From an uncultured Oscillospiraceae bacterium (GTDB lineage: Bacteria > Bacillota_A > Clostridia > Oscillospirales > Oscillospiraceae), in NCBI GenBank assembly GCA_900769845.1, contig CAAGIF010000197.1, positions 1-51,676 of the forward strand: 51,676 nt of DNA, written 5' to 3'. Both the position numbers and the translations under genes were made by a program. The first letter of the stretch is position 1, and the number at the start of each line of letters is the position of its first letter. The notes beneath the pieces were generated by a model. The model had not been told where the DNA came from. It made no database searches and worked only from the letters and a program-made list of their open reading frames with translations. Of the stretch, positions 1 to 7,881 are shown in pieces.

Positions 1-201
1 TACGGCTACACCGAGGACGAGATCGTCTCTTCCGACATCATCGGCATGCGCTTCGGTTCTCTGTTCGACGCTACCCAGACCATGGTCAACAAGCTGCCCG
101 ACGGCAAGACCCAGGTTCAGGTCGTTTCCTGGTACGACAACGAGAACTCCTACACCAGCCAGATGGTCCGCACCATCAAGCACTTCGCTAAGTTCCTGTA
201 A
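1..201 (+). CDS. gap: Glyceraldehyde-3-phosphate dehydrogenase, C-terminal end (partial)
   Basis: The frame is open from the left edge to TAA at 199-201 and gives the last 66 residues of type I GAPDH, the NAD-dependent glycolytic enzyme that oxidises glyceraldehyde-3-phosphate to 1,3-bisphosphoglycerate. The end of the catalytic domain is recognisable: [18 protein letters not shown], then [21 protein letters not shown], the near-invariant GAPDH C-terminus. Codon use is strongly biased to C-ending codons, as expected for a highly expressed gene. The start and catalytic Cys lie outside the window. A strong terminator follows directly, so it is the last gene of its transcript. Confidence 0.97.
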   Translation, partial: YGYTEDEIVSSDIIGMRFGSLFDATQTMVNKLPDGKTQVQVVSWYDNENSYTSQMVRTIKHFAKFL

Positions 202-223
202 TTTAGCCCTTTGAAAACAAACC

Positions 224-253
224 AAGGCCGCTTCTTCGGAAGCGGCCTTTTTC
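224..253 (+). terminator. Rho-independent terminator of gap
   Basis: AAGGCCGCTTC (224-234) pairs perfectly with GAAGCGGCCTT (239-249) across a UUCG tetraloop closed by C-G, and runs into TTTTTC. It begins 23 nt after the gap stop codon. Confidence 0.93.
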
Positions 254-282
254 TAAATCTGCCAAATGGACATACAGTTCAT

Positions 283-315
283 CCGCCCCTTGCTCTTTCC
301 GGGAACAAGGGGCGG
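283..315 (-). terminator. Hairpin, possible terminator of the nucleotidyltransferase gene
   Basis: CCGCCCCTTG (283-292) pairs with CAAGGGGCGG (306-315) across a 13-nt loop. It starts just past the stop of the minus-strand gene ending at 321. There is no clear T-run on the minus strand, so termination is only a possibility. Confidence 0.4.
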
Positions 316-320
316 AGTCT

Positions 321-1562
321 TTATTCATCTAAAATGCCGTACTGACGCATCAGCGCCACCCGGTGGGAGCCGATCCGCATACTTTCCGATGCGCTGGCAG
401 CAGCAGCTTTGCCGTGCCGCCTTCCGTAGCCGACAACGCGGCTGACCCAGGCCACCGGCAGCAAGACCGGCGCTTTCTGCAGGTAGGGATACCGTCCCTT
501 CAGACTGTCTGCAGAGGGAAACAGGCTCTGCAGCAGACCGCTGCGCCGGGTTTTCCCGGATTTCTGATCTGCCGCTGCCGTCAGTGTGATATTGCTACTG
601 TGCAGCCGTTCTTCCTCAGCGCTGCCATAGACACCTGCAGCCAAAAGATCCTCCAGCATGGGAGTCTCATCCACTGTCACATCCTGCCAGCAGCGGGCAT
701 ATCCCCGAGGATGCTCCAGATCCAGATGGTTCTTTCCGATGGCAAACAGCGCCGCTGTAAACCAATCCGCCCGGATCTCCCGGCAGTTTTTCCGAACCCC
801 GGCCCAATCGATCCGGTCATCATAGCGCTGTCCGAACAGAACAATATCGCAAACCTGGCGGATTCCAAAGCCGGCATGCAGAAAATGCTTAAACGCATGG
901 CAAATCAGGTAGAACAGATGGTCCGTGGGACACATAGTCAGCACCCGTTCCCCGTGGCATTCCGTTTCCTCTGCCCGGCAGAAAGCATCCTTAAAATATC
1001 CGTTCAGATCCCCATAAGCATCGGAATCCGGCGGGAACAGGTTTAGGTGGAGTTCTACAAACAGCGGGCTTCCCGGTTTTCTCCAGGGAATTTCCTGTAT
1101 CCGCTCCGGACTGATTTCCTTTTGTGGTGCGGTCATGCCGAATTCTTCCAAAATCCGGCGAGCCACGGGATACTGCTCCTGGGGTATCAAAACATCCTCG
1201 TCCCCGGAGATCCGGTGATCCGGCATTCGGTAGAGTTCTCTGCACACCAGGCCCTTCACCACTAGGGGGGTGACCCCCGCCCCGCGGAGCCGACGGTTCA
1301 ATTCCAGAAATTCCGTCGTTTTCCGGGTTTGTCCGACAACTGCCTGCCGCGCCTGTCTGCGGGCATTATCCCCGATGGGCGTACCCTGTATCCCCGGCGT
1401 ATCGTACACCGCTTCGAAGATCAGCGGCAGCAGATGGTGTTGCCAGGACAGGTTTATGACCTTTTGCCACTCGTCCCGGGAAACGGATCCCTCAGGGGTA
1501 AACCGCTCCCCTTTCAGTCCCGATTTCAGCGCCGCAAGCAGCAGTTTTCCTGTTATTTCCAT
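321..1562 (-). CDS. Uncharacterised nucleotidyltransferase family protein (NTP_transf_5-like)
   Basis: This is a 413-residue cytosolic protein. Near residues 100-126 it has VVKGL followed by RISGDEDVLIP. This matches the lysine-glycine and GD.D signature of the poorly characterised NTP_transf_5 nucleotidyltransferases, in which the aspartates should bind metal. ATG 1562 was chosen because GGGAGG lies 8 nt upstream; the ATG 48 nt further upstream has no such site. It has its own promoter (1618-1646) and diverges from the polysaccharide operon. Members of this family often sit near surface-glycan loci, but the substrate is unknown. The C-terminal third is basic and carries no motif I recognise. 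Confidence 0.72.
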   Translation of the reverse strand: MEITGKLLLAALKSGLKGERFTPEGSVSRDEWQKVINLSWQHHLLPLIFEAVYDTPGIQGTPIGDNARRQARQAVVGQTRKTTEFLELNRRLRGAGVTPLVVKGLVCRELYRMPDHRISGDEDVLIPQEQYPVARRILEEFGMTAPQKEISPERIQEIPWRKPGSPLFVELHLNLFPPDSDAYGDLNGYFKDAFCRAEETECHGERVLTMCPTDHLFYLICHAFKHFLHAGFGIRQVCDIVLFGQRYDDRIDWAGVRKNCREIRADWFTAALFAIGKNHLDLEHPRGYARCWQDVTVDETPMLEDLLAAGVYGSAEEERLHSSNITLTAAADQKSGKTRRSGLLQSLFPSADSLKGRYPYLQKAPVLLPVAWVSRVVGYGRRHGKAAAASASESMRIGSHRVALMRQYGILDE

Positions 1563-1617
1563 TTGCTGTCCCTCCCTTCTTCGGGGTAACCCCGGCATGA
1601 TCCGATGCATTTGCTGT

Positions 1618-1646
1618 ATTATATCACAAGCCCTCCCTTTTTTCCA
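1618..1646 (-). promoter_or_regulatory. Predicted sigma-A promoter of the nucleotidyltransferase gene
   Basis: On the minus strand, TGGAAA (1641-1646) and a perfect TATAAT (1618-1623) are 17 bp apart, 55 nt upstream of ATG 1562. The rest of the 321-bp gap 1563-1883 holds a small GGGGTTACCCC dyad near 1583-1593 and the plus-strand promoter at 1787-1815. I see no gene in it. Confidence 0.6.
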
Positions 1647-1786
1647 GCACTTGCCGGAATTTCTGTCTGCTATTTATAGCGCTCTGCGACAGTTTTCCTT
1701 CTTTTTGGATTCCAGTGCAAGGGACATCTGCGGCCTGCAGTTGCCCCTTGTCCCGTATGTCGACGGTTTTATCGATAATTGCCCGG

Positions 1787-1815
1787 TTTACAAACGATAT
1801 AATATACTGTATAAT
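1787..1815 (+). promoter_or_regulatory. Strong promoter of the surface-polysaccharide operon
   Basis: TTTACA (1787-1792), a 17-bp spacer and TATAAT (1810-1815) form a near-consensus sigma-A promoter with a leader of about 60 nt to ATG 1884. A second TATAAT at 1798-1803 is too close to this -35 to use it. The segment AATTGCCCGGTTTACAAA at 1777-1794 recurs with one mismatch in front of glf (see findings). Confidence 0.82.
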
Positions 1816-1883
1816 AATACGCAGTTAAATGGGGATTTTTGCCCTTTGGACGGTTGTAGTTTTTCTGTTTAAGAGGTTATTGC

Positions 1884-3035
1884 ATGAGTAAACTGGTTTT
1901 GCTGTATTGGGGTACTATTTCTCTGATGGTTTTGTCTCAGATGTATTATCCAACCAGTACGCGGTTGAGTGGGCCGCAAATCGGGCGTCATCATTTCCTG
2001 CGAACAAAATCAGATATTTTTGCTGTTTTTGCCATCTTTTGGCTTTCTGCTTTTAGCTTTTTGCGAACTTCATATAATGACACAGTGCACTATATTTACG
2101 GTTTTCGCACAACGGTGTCCGTAGCAGAGGGTTGGGCAGAAGGTCTGTTCACCGAATGGACAGGAAACCCTTTGTCCATGCTTTACCGCAGCATCATCCG
2201 CGATTTCACCGACAATTATCATATATACTTTCTTTTCCCGGCATGGATGAGCAGCCTTGCGGTTATCAAACTGATCAAGCAGTTTTCCGAGCGCCCGGCA
2301 TTTAGTCTGCTGATTTTCTTTTCTATTGGTACATACATAATGTATATGGCTGCGTTGAAACAGTGCATGGCAATGTTTTTCCTGTTGATGTCGCTGCCCT
2401 ATGCCATCGAGAAGAAATATATTCGCTTCTATCTGCTGGTCTTTGTCGCCATGCTGTTCCACACCCACGCTTTTATGTTTGCGATCGTTCCGCTGCTCCT
2501 GGGGAAGCCCTGGGGTAAGGTGACCTGGGCGCTCCTTGGCGCCACCGTCTTTGCAATGCTGACTTATGACAGCACACTGGGCGCCTTTATGGAGTATGCC
2601 CAGTCAATCGGCGCGCTGGTTGCGGAAATCGAAGTCTTTGACGGCCATCAGATCAATATTCTGAGAGTTCTGGTTTATTGGGTTCCCGCATTGCTTGCGC
2701 TCATATTCCGAAGAAGGTTGTTTGCTGATTCTACAAGAATAGAAAATCTTTTTATGAATATGAGCATCGTCAGTGCGTTCATCCTCACCATCGGCCTGGT
2801 GCAAGGCGCAAACCTGTATGCCCGGATGGCAGGTTATTTTGAAATCGCAACGGCAATCGCACTTCCTTGGATAATCAAAAAACTGTTTACAACACAATCT
2901 GCACAGATGGTAACTGTACTTGCCGGTGTGCTGTATTTTGGATATTTCCTTTATGAATTTACCGTGTCCAAGAATTTCGGAAATGACTATGCGGCAATTA
3001 CACTTTGGCAATTCATTCAAGGTTTGTTTCGCTAA
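1884..3035 (+). CDS. EpsG-family membrane protein, probable polysaccharide polymerase
   Basis: This 383-residue, very hydrophobic protein has about ten membrane segments. It resembles the EpsG family: the RTSYNDTVHYIYGF segment after the second helix, the central ALKQCMAMFF helix, and the short MLFHTHAFMF re-entrant-like stretch near residue 190. EpsG proteins are thought to polymerise undecaprenyl-linked repeat units outside the membrane in the Wzy manner. It is the first gene of the operon, with AGAGG ahead of the ATG. It is visibly more A+T rich than the housekeeping genes in the window, which fits a transferable polysaccharide locus. The polymerase role is inferred from family and context. 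Confidence 0.78.
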   Translation: MSKLVLLYWGTISLMVLSQMYYPTSTRLSGPQIGRHHFLRTKSDIFAVFAIFWLSAFSFLRTSYNDTVHYIYGFRTTVSVAEGWAEGLFTEWTGNPLSMLYRSIIRDFTDNYHIYFLFPAWMSSLAVIKLIKQFSERPAFSLLIFFSIGTYIMYMAALKQCMAMFFLLMSLPYAIEKKYIRFYLLVFVAMLFHTHAFMFAIVPLLLGKPWGKVTWALLGATVFAMLTYDSTLGAFMEYAQSIGALVAEIEVFDGHQINILRVLVYWVPALLALIFRRRLFADSTRIENLFMNMSIVSAFILTIGLVQGANLYARMAGYFEIATAIALPWIIKKLFTTQSAQMVTVLAGVLYFGYFLYEFTVSKNFGNDYAAITLWQFIQGLFR

Positions 3036-3137
3036 AGAGGATTGCTATATTGGGTAGAACAAAGGAAGATTTGCTGGAATGTAATTAAGAAATACTAGTA
3101 GTACCCCATTGGGGATGCGACTCTGCGAGGTATCAGA

Positions 3138-4013
3138 ATGTATAAGGTAGATAATGCGGTGATTATGGCGGCAGGTGTTTCCAGCCGGTTTGCGCCGTTG
3201 TCTTATGAAAAACCCAAGGCGCTGACCGAAGTGAAGGGCGAAGTGCTGATCGAACGGCAGATCCGGCAGCTGCAGGACGCCGGAATTGCCCAAATCTATA
3301 TCGTCGTAGGTTACAAAGCGGAGCAGTTTGCTTATCTTCAGAAAAAGCTGAATGTGCATCTGATTTTGAACAAGGAATATGAAACCCGCAATAACCACAG
3401 CAGCATTTATGCGGCAAGACACATTCTGGGCAATACCTATATCTGTTCTGCGGATAACTATTTTCCGGAAAATCCCTTTGAAAAGGAAGTTGAGGAGAGC
3501 TACTATGCAGCGGTCTATGCCCAGGGCGACACCCGGGAATGGTGCATGCAGACCGATGCTGAGGGCTATATTCAGCATGTGGAAGTGGGCGGCAGCAACG
3601 CCTGGTATATGCTGGGCCATGCCTTCTGGAGCAAGGCCTTTACAGACCGTTTTTTGCCGCTGCTGGAAACGGCATATCCCAACCCGGAGACAAATGGCAT
3701 GTTCTGGGAAGATATCTTTATAAGGAATCTGGATGTCCTGAAGATGCAGATGCGGAAATATCCCGCTGATTTCATCTTTGAGTTTGACAGCATTGATGAG
3801 CTCCGCGAATTTGATGAAAGCTACATTACAGATACACGGTCTGTGATTTTAAAGCAAATCGCCAGGGAACTGGCCGGAACGGAAGCAGAGATCCGTCAGA
3901 TTGAACCCACCAAAACCAACAGCACCACGGTCACCGGAATCCGGTTCCGTTTCCGTGGACAATTCTATACCTATGCTTATGAAGAGCATGTACTCAGGAG
4001 AGAACAAGAATGA
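3138..4013 (+). CDS. licC: LicC-like CTP:phosphocholine cytidylyltransferase
   Basis: This 291-residue sugar-nucleotidyltransferase-fold enzyme is predicted to make CDP-choline from CTP and phosphocholine. The N-terminal nucleotide-binding loop AAGVSSRFAPLSYEKPKAL is at residues 11-29. The metal-binding aspartate is in CSADNYF (about 106), and MFWEDIF follows later, as in LicC. It is 102 bp downstream of the EpsG-like gene; a small CCCC-AT-TGGGG dyad lies in that gap and GAGG precedes the ATG. Its stop overlaps the start of the choline kinase gene (ATGA). The roughly 60 C-terminal residues beyond the usual LicC length are unassigned. The neighbours licA and licD make phosphocholine the most likely substrate rather than a sugar. 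Confidence 0.85.
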   Translation: MYKVDNAVIMAAGVSSRFAPLSYEKPKALTEVKGEVLIERQIRQLQDAGIAQIYIVVGYKAEQFAYLQKKLNVHLILNKEYETRNNHSSIYAARHILGNTYICSADNYFPENPFEKEVEESYYAAVYAQGDTREWCMQTDAEGYIQHVEVGGSNAWYMLGHAFWSKAFTDRFLPLLETAYPNPETNGMFWEDIFIRNLDVLKMQMRKYPADFIFEFDSIDELREFDESYITDTRSVILKQIARELAGTEAEIRQIEPTKTNSTTVTGIRFRFRGQFYTYAYEEHVLRREQE

Positions 4014-4921
4014 AAGAAATCTTGGAACAGGATATCCCCCGACTCCAAAAGCTGCTTTTGAAGGTGTTGGGAGCATCTGACTATCGACATATCGAAAGAA
4101 TGGGCGGTCTGACAAACCACACCTATAAAATCACCATGAAAGACGGCAGCATCTATGCCGTCAGACTTCCCGGGGAGGGCACGGAAACACTGATTAACCG
4201 TGCCGACGAGAAAATCAGCACCCGCCTTGCTTGCGATTTGGACATTGATGCCAAAATGCTGCATTTCGGTGAAATCGGCGAGAAAGTTACCTGCTATATA
4301 GAGGGTGCAAAGACCCTATCCGCCACATCGTTTCAGGACAAAGAAATCCTGCGTAAATCTGCGGAGGTTCTGCGGGTGCTGCATACCAGTGGTGCTGACA
4401 CCGGGGTTTCCTTTGATGTTTTTGACATGGCCGCGGGATATGAGAAGATCATCTGCGACAATGCCGTACCGCAGTTTGATGGATACGCGCAAATGAAGGA
4501 ACAAATTATGCAAATCCGCAATTATGTGGAAACGCACTTTGAAGCACACTGCGTGCCCTGTCACAATGATCCACTGTGCGAGAACTGGGTGCTGAACAAC
4601 TCCGGTAAGCTCTATCTGATCGACTGGGAGTATGCTGGAATGAACGATGCCATGTGGGACCTGGCGGATGTTTCCATTGAAGCTGATTTCTGCGAAGCAC
4701 AGGAAGAGGCGTTCCTGAAATTCTATTTTGGCCGGGAGCCGGAACCGGCAGAAGTCATGCGCTTCCACGCCAACAAGCTGTATCTGGATTTTCTGTGGGC
4801 GCTGTGGGGCAAAACCCGTGTTCCCTTTGACGGCGAGGAGATGGAGCAGTACGGACAGACCCGCTACGAAAGACTGTCTCGGAATTTATCCCATTTTCAT
4901 AATATTACAGACGGAGTGTAA
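4010..4921 (+). CDS. licA: LicA-like choline kinase
   Basis: This 303-residue protein of the choline/aminoglycoside kinase fold is expected to phosphorylate choline with ATP in the cytosol. The nucleotide loop GGLTNHTYKI is at residues 32-41. The catalytic Brenner motif CHNDPLCEN is at 184-192, and the metal-binding IDWEYAG at 204-210, all intact. Its start overlaps the licC stop (ATGA), which implies translational coupling. Together with licC it completes the choline to phosphocholine to CDP-choline route. No LicB-type choline importer is seen in the window. Ethanolamine kinase activity cannot be excluded from sequence. Confidence 0.88.
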   Translation: MKEILEQDIPRLQKLLLKVLGASDYRHIERMGGLTNHTYKITMKDGSIYAVRLPGEGTETLINRADEKISTRLACDLDIDAKMLHFGEIGEKVTCYIEGAKTLSATSFQDKEILRKSAEVLRVLHTSGADTGVSFDVFDMAAGYEKIICDNAVPQFDGYAQMKEQIMQIRNYVETHFEAHCVPCHNDPLCENWVLNNSGKLYLIDWEYAGMNDAMWDLADVSIEADFCEAQEEAFLKFYFGREPEPAEVMRFHANKLYLDFLWALWGKTRVPFDGEEMEQYGQTRYERLSRNLSHFHNITDGV

Positions 4922-4925
4922 TGAA

Positions 4926-5783
4926 ATGGTAGAAACAGCAACGGGAAAGTTAAGAGAGTTACAACTTGCTGAACTGGAAATGCTGCATGATCTGAAAATG
5001 ATCTGCGAGAAGCATGGATTACGGTATTTTCTGGATTACGGGAACTTGCTGGGAGCAGTGCGCCATGGTGGATTCATTCCCTGGGATGACGACATTGATG
5101 TTGTAATGCCCTATAAAGATTACTGTAGATTCGTCGACATTGCTTGCGAGGAATTTGGAGATAAATACTTTTTGCAGACAAGCGAAACGGACGAGAATTA
5201 TTACAGATCTTACGCACGTATTCGGAAAAACAATACCACTTTTTTAGATGAGCATAATATCAAATGGGATATTCATCATGGCGTTTGGCTTGATGTTTTT
5301 CCCCTGGTACAGATTAATCCGGGGTTTGAATATAGACTCAAGCGGTTTATAGTGCAATTTAGTAACTATATGCTCATGGATAATTTCTTCCAGATTCATA
5401 TCGATGAATTTGAGAAGAAAATGGGCAAGTTTGGTGCTAAACTTGTCACAATGTTTCATAAGTTGCCCAGGAGTCTGCGAATCAAGTTAAAAAAATGGCT
5501 ACAGCATCCGATTTATTGTGCAAAAAATAAAAAAGGCCTGACAATTGTCTGGATGGCCATTAGTGAATATTACCCGTCAGATATTTACACAGACACTGTG
5601 GAGCTCCTTTTTGAAAATGAAGAATTTGCTGTGCCAGCCAAATATAAGGAAAAACTCGAGATTGCCTATGGCGACTATATGAAGCTTCCCCCAGTGGAAG
5701 AGAGAAAGGGCCATGGCGGAAACGTAATTATTGATCTAGAAAATAATTATACCAAGTATACCGAAGATGCTACTCATAGATAG
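4926..5783 (+). CDS. licD: LicD-family phosphotransferase 1 (probable phosphocholine transferase)
   Basis: This 285-residue protein carries the LicD signature GNLLGAVRHGG followed by FIPWDDDIDV at residues 39-60, whose acidic cluster binds metal. LicD enzymes move phosphocholine (or a related alcohol phosphate) from a CDP-carrier onto a surface glycan. ATG 4926 is used because GGAG lies about 9 nt upstream and the family-conserved region begins there. It lies directly after licC and licA, so CDP-choline is its likely donor. The gene is clearly A+T richer than licA. The C-terminal DLENNY motif is shared with LicD 2 (6215-7048). Confidence 0.88.
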   Translation: MVETATGKLRELQLAELEMLHDLKMICEKHGLRYFLDYGNLLGAVRHGGFIPWDDDIDVVMPYKDYCRFVDIACEEFGDKYFLQTSETDENYYRSYARIRKNNTTFLDEHNIKWDIHHGVWLDVFPLVQINPGFEYRLKRFIVQFSNYMLMDNFFQIHIDEFEKKMGKFGAKLVTMFHKLPRSLRIKLKKWLQHPIYCAKNKKGLTIVWMAISEYYPSDIYTDTVELLFENEEFAVPAKYKEKLEIAYGDYMKLPPVEERKGHGGNVIIDLENNYTKYTEDATHR

Positions 5784-5819
5784 GATACTTAGTACATTGC
5801 AAAAAACAGGAGGATTGTT

Positions 5820-6215
5820 ATGAAAAAGATTATTACATATGGCACGTTCGATCTGTTGCATTATGGACATATCAATCTGCTTCGCCGGGCAAAGGAACTT
5901 GGTGATTACCTGATTGTGGCCCTTTCTACAGACGAATTCAACTGGAACGAGAAGCAGAAGACGTGCTTTTTTACTTATGAGCAGCGCAAGCAGCTACTGG
6001 AAGCTGTTCGTTATGTAGATCTGGTAATCCCGGAGGAAAACTGGGCGCAGAAGGTTTCTGACGTTCAGGGATTTCGAGTGGATACCTTTGTTATGGGCGA
6101 CGACTGGAAAGGTAAGTTTGACTTCCTGAAAGATTATTGCGAAGTGGTCTATCTGCCCCGGACTCCTGAAATCTCCACTACTCAGATTAAATGCGAGTTA
6201 AAGGATAAGAAGTAA
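5820..6215 (+). CDS. tagD: Glycerol-3-phosphate cytidylyltransferase (TagD)
   Basis: This 131-residue enzyme makes CDP-glycerol from CTP and sn-glycerol-3-phosphate. It has the nucleotidyltransferase HxGH motif (HYGH, 14-17) in YGTFDLLHYGHINLL. It also has the TagD-specific VMGDDWKGKFDFLK (91-104) and the RTPEISTT signature (114-121). Length and sequence closely fit Bacillus TagD of wall teichoic acid synthesis. No TagB or TagF polymerase is nearby. The next gene, a second LicD-type transferase, overlaps its stop (TAATG), so CDP-glycerol may feed that enzyme. Confidence 0.93.
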   Translation: MKKIITYGTFDLLHYGHINLLRRAKELGDYLIVALSTDEFNWNEKQKTCFFTYEQRKQLLEAVRYVDLVIPEENWAQKVSDVQGFRVDTFVMGDDWKGKFDFLKDYCEVVYLPRTPEISTTQIKCELKDKK

Positions 6216-7048
6216 TGGACGATAAGGTTTTGCGTCAGCTCCAACTGACCATGTTGGAAACGCTGAAGGTTTTTGATGCTTTCTGCCGAAAGCATAATCT
6301 GAAATATTCACTGTATGCCGGTTCTCTGCTTGGGGCAGTACGTCACGAGGGCTTTATTCCCTGGGATGATGATCTGGATGTCTGCATGGAAAGAAGTGAG
6401 TATGACCGCTTTATTGCCATGTGGAAAAAAAATCCTCCCAAAGGCTATATTTTACAGAACAAAGAGAACACCCCTGCTTACTGGCAGTCCTTCTCTAAGA
6501 TTCGTAAGGATCATACTACTTTCCTTCAGGAAGAACGCGAAGCCGGTAAATACCACACCGGTATCTTCCTGGACGTGTTTCCGCTGGATCGCATTCCCAA
6601 CAGCAAGATGGAGCGTGCCGTCTATAAGTGGAACTGCATGCGCTATCAGCTGCTGACCCGAGAATTTGTTCCGCCGAAAGCTGGTACCGCTACCCGGCTG
6701 GGTTCGGCCATGATTTTGGCCTGCACCCCGGCAGTCTGCCGGGAACTGGTGCGTCGTAATATTCTGAAAAAAATAACCCATTACAAGGACCAGCGGAATC
6801 TGGAAATTGCGGCTATTGAAACAATGGCATCTCTGCGCAAACCTTTTGCGCCGGATATGCTGGATGCCTATGTTGATTTGCCCTTTGAAGACGGTGAGTT
6901 TATGTGTTTTGCGGGCTGGGATGATCATCTGCGCCGGAAGTTTGGCGATTACATGCAGCTCCCCCCTGAGGAAGAGCGGGCATGGCGACATCATCCGATC
7001 ATCATTGATTTTGAACACAATTACGAGGAGTTGAACATTCAGAAATGA
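6215..7048 (+). CDS. licD: LicD-family phosphotransferase 2
   Basis: This 277-residue protein has the LicD core GSLLGAVRHEG followed by FIPWDDDLDV at residues 36-57. It shares the C-terminal DFEHNYEEL-type ending with LicD 1. Its ATG overlaps the tagD stop by one base, and its own stop overlaps the next glycosyltransferase start, so it is tightly coupled to both. The pairing with tagD suggests it transfers glycerol-phosphate from CDP-glycerol. This donor assignment is an inference, because LicD-fold enzymes use several CDP-alcohols. A second phosphocholine transferase is the main alternative. Confidence 0.85.
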   Translation: MDDKVLRQLQLTMLETLKVFDAFCRKHNLKYSLYAGSLLGAVRHEGFIPWDDDLDVCMERSEYDRFIAMWKKNPPKGYILQNKENTPAYWQSFSKIRKDHTTFLQEEREAGKYHTGIFLDVFPLDRIPNSKMERAVYKWNCMRYQLLTREFVPPKAGTATRLGSAMILACTPAVCRELVRRNILKKITHYKDQRNLEIAAIETMASLRKPFAPDMLDAYVDLPFEDGEFMCFAGWDDHLRRKFGDYMQLPPEEERAWRHHPIIIDFEHNYEELNIQK

Positions 7049-7881
7049 GTGGTAAAATCTCCGTTCTGATGGGTATTTACAACTGCGCTGACACCCTGGA
7101 ACAGGCAGTGGCGTCCATCCGGAACCAAACCTATACCAATTGGGAACTGATCCTCTGTGAGGACGGTTCTTCTGACAATACATACGAGGTTGCGGCAACA
7201 CTTGCTGCGGAAGACAGCCGCATCGTACTGCTTCGCAACGAGAAGAATCTGGGCCTGAATGCCACCCTGAACCGGTGCCTCGCTGTCGCTGCCGGAGAAT
7301 ACGTCGCCCGGATGGACGGTGATGACGACTGCGTACCGGACCGCTTTGAGAAGCAGGTTCGTTTTCTGGAAAGCAATCCCCAGTTCCAGATCGTCAGCAG
7401 CGCCATGATCCTGTTCGATGAGGAGGGTGAGTGGGGCTTCACCGCTTCACCTGAATATCCCCAGCCGGAGGATACCGTGGGCGGAACAGCCTTTTGCCAC
7501 GCCGCTGTTCTGATGAAGAAGGAATGCATGGATGCGGTGGGTGGATATACCGAAGATATCCGAGTGCTTCGGGTGGAGGATGTGAATCTCTGGATCAAGC
7601 TCTATGCCGCAGGCTTCCGGGGGTATAATATTCAGCAGCCCCTTTACCGGATGCGTAATGACCACAACGCTCTGAACCGCCGCAAGTATATTTACCGGAT
7701 CAATTCTGTGTATGTGCGACTGCAGGGCTGCCGGATGATGAAGCTGGGCCCAAAGTGCTACCTGAAAGCCTGCATCCCCATGATCAACGGTCTGATACCT
7801 GCCGGACTGCGCCAGAAAATCCGGAAAAGACAGCAAAGGACTGTATACCGAAATGAAAAAAATACTGTTTCTGATCCATGA
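7045..7881 (+). CDS. Family 2 glycosyltransferase
   Basis: This 278-residue GT-A fold inverting glycosyltransferase has an N-terminal nucleotide-binding segment SVLMGIYNCADTL and the ILCEDGSSDNT loop. The metal-binding DxD motif is ARMDGDDDC near residue 90, and GGYTEDIRVLRVEDVNLW supplies the acceptor-side acidic residues. It is cytosolic or membrane-peripheral and probably adds one sugar to the lipid-linked repeat unit. It overlaps licD2 by 4 nt and the next gene by 29 nt. Donor and linkage cannot be read from sequence. Confidence 0.85.
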   Translation: MSGKISVLMGIYNCADTLEQAVASIRNQTYTNWELILCEDGSSDNTYEVAATLAAEDSRIVLLRNEKNLGLNATLNRCLAVAAGEYVARMDGDDDCVPDRFEKQVRFLESNPQFQIVSSAMILFDEEGEWGFTASPEYPQPEDTVGGTAFCHAAVLMKKECMDAVGGYTEDIRVLRVEDVNLWIKLYAAGFRGYNIQQPLYRMRNDHNALNRRKYIYRINSVYVRLQGCRMMKLGPKCYLKACIPMINGLIPAGLRQKIRKRQQRTVYRNEKNTVSDP

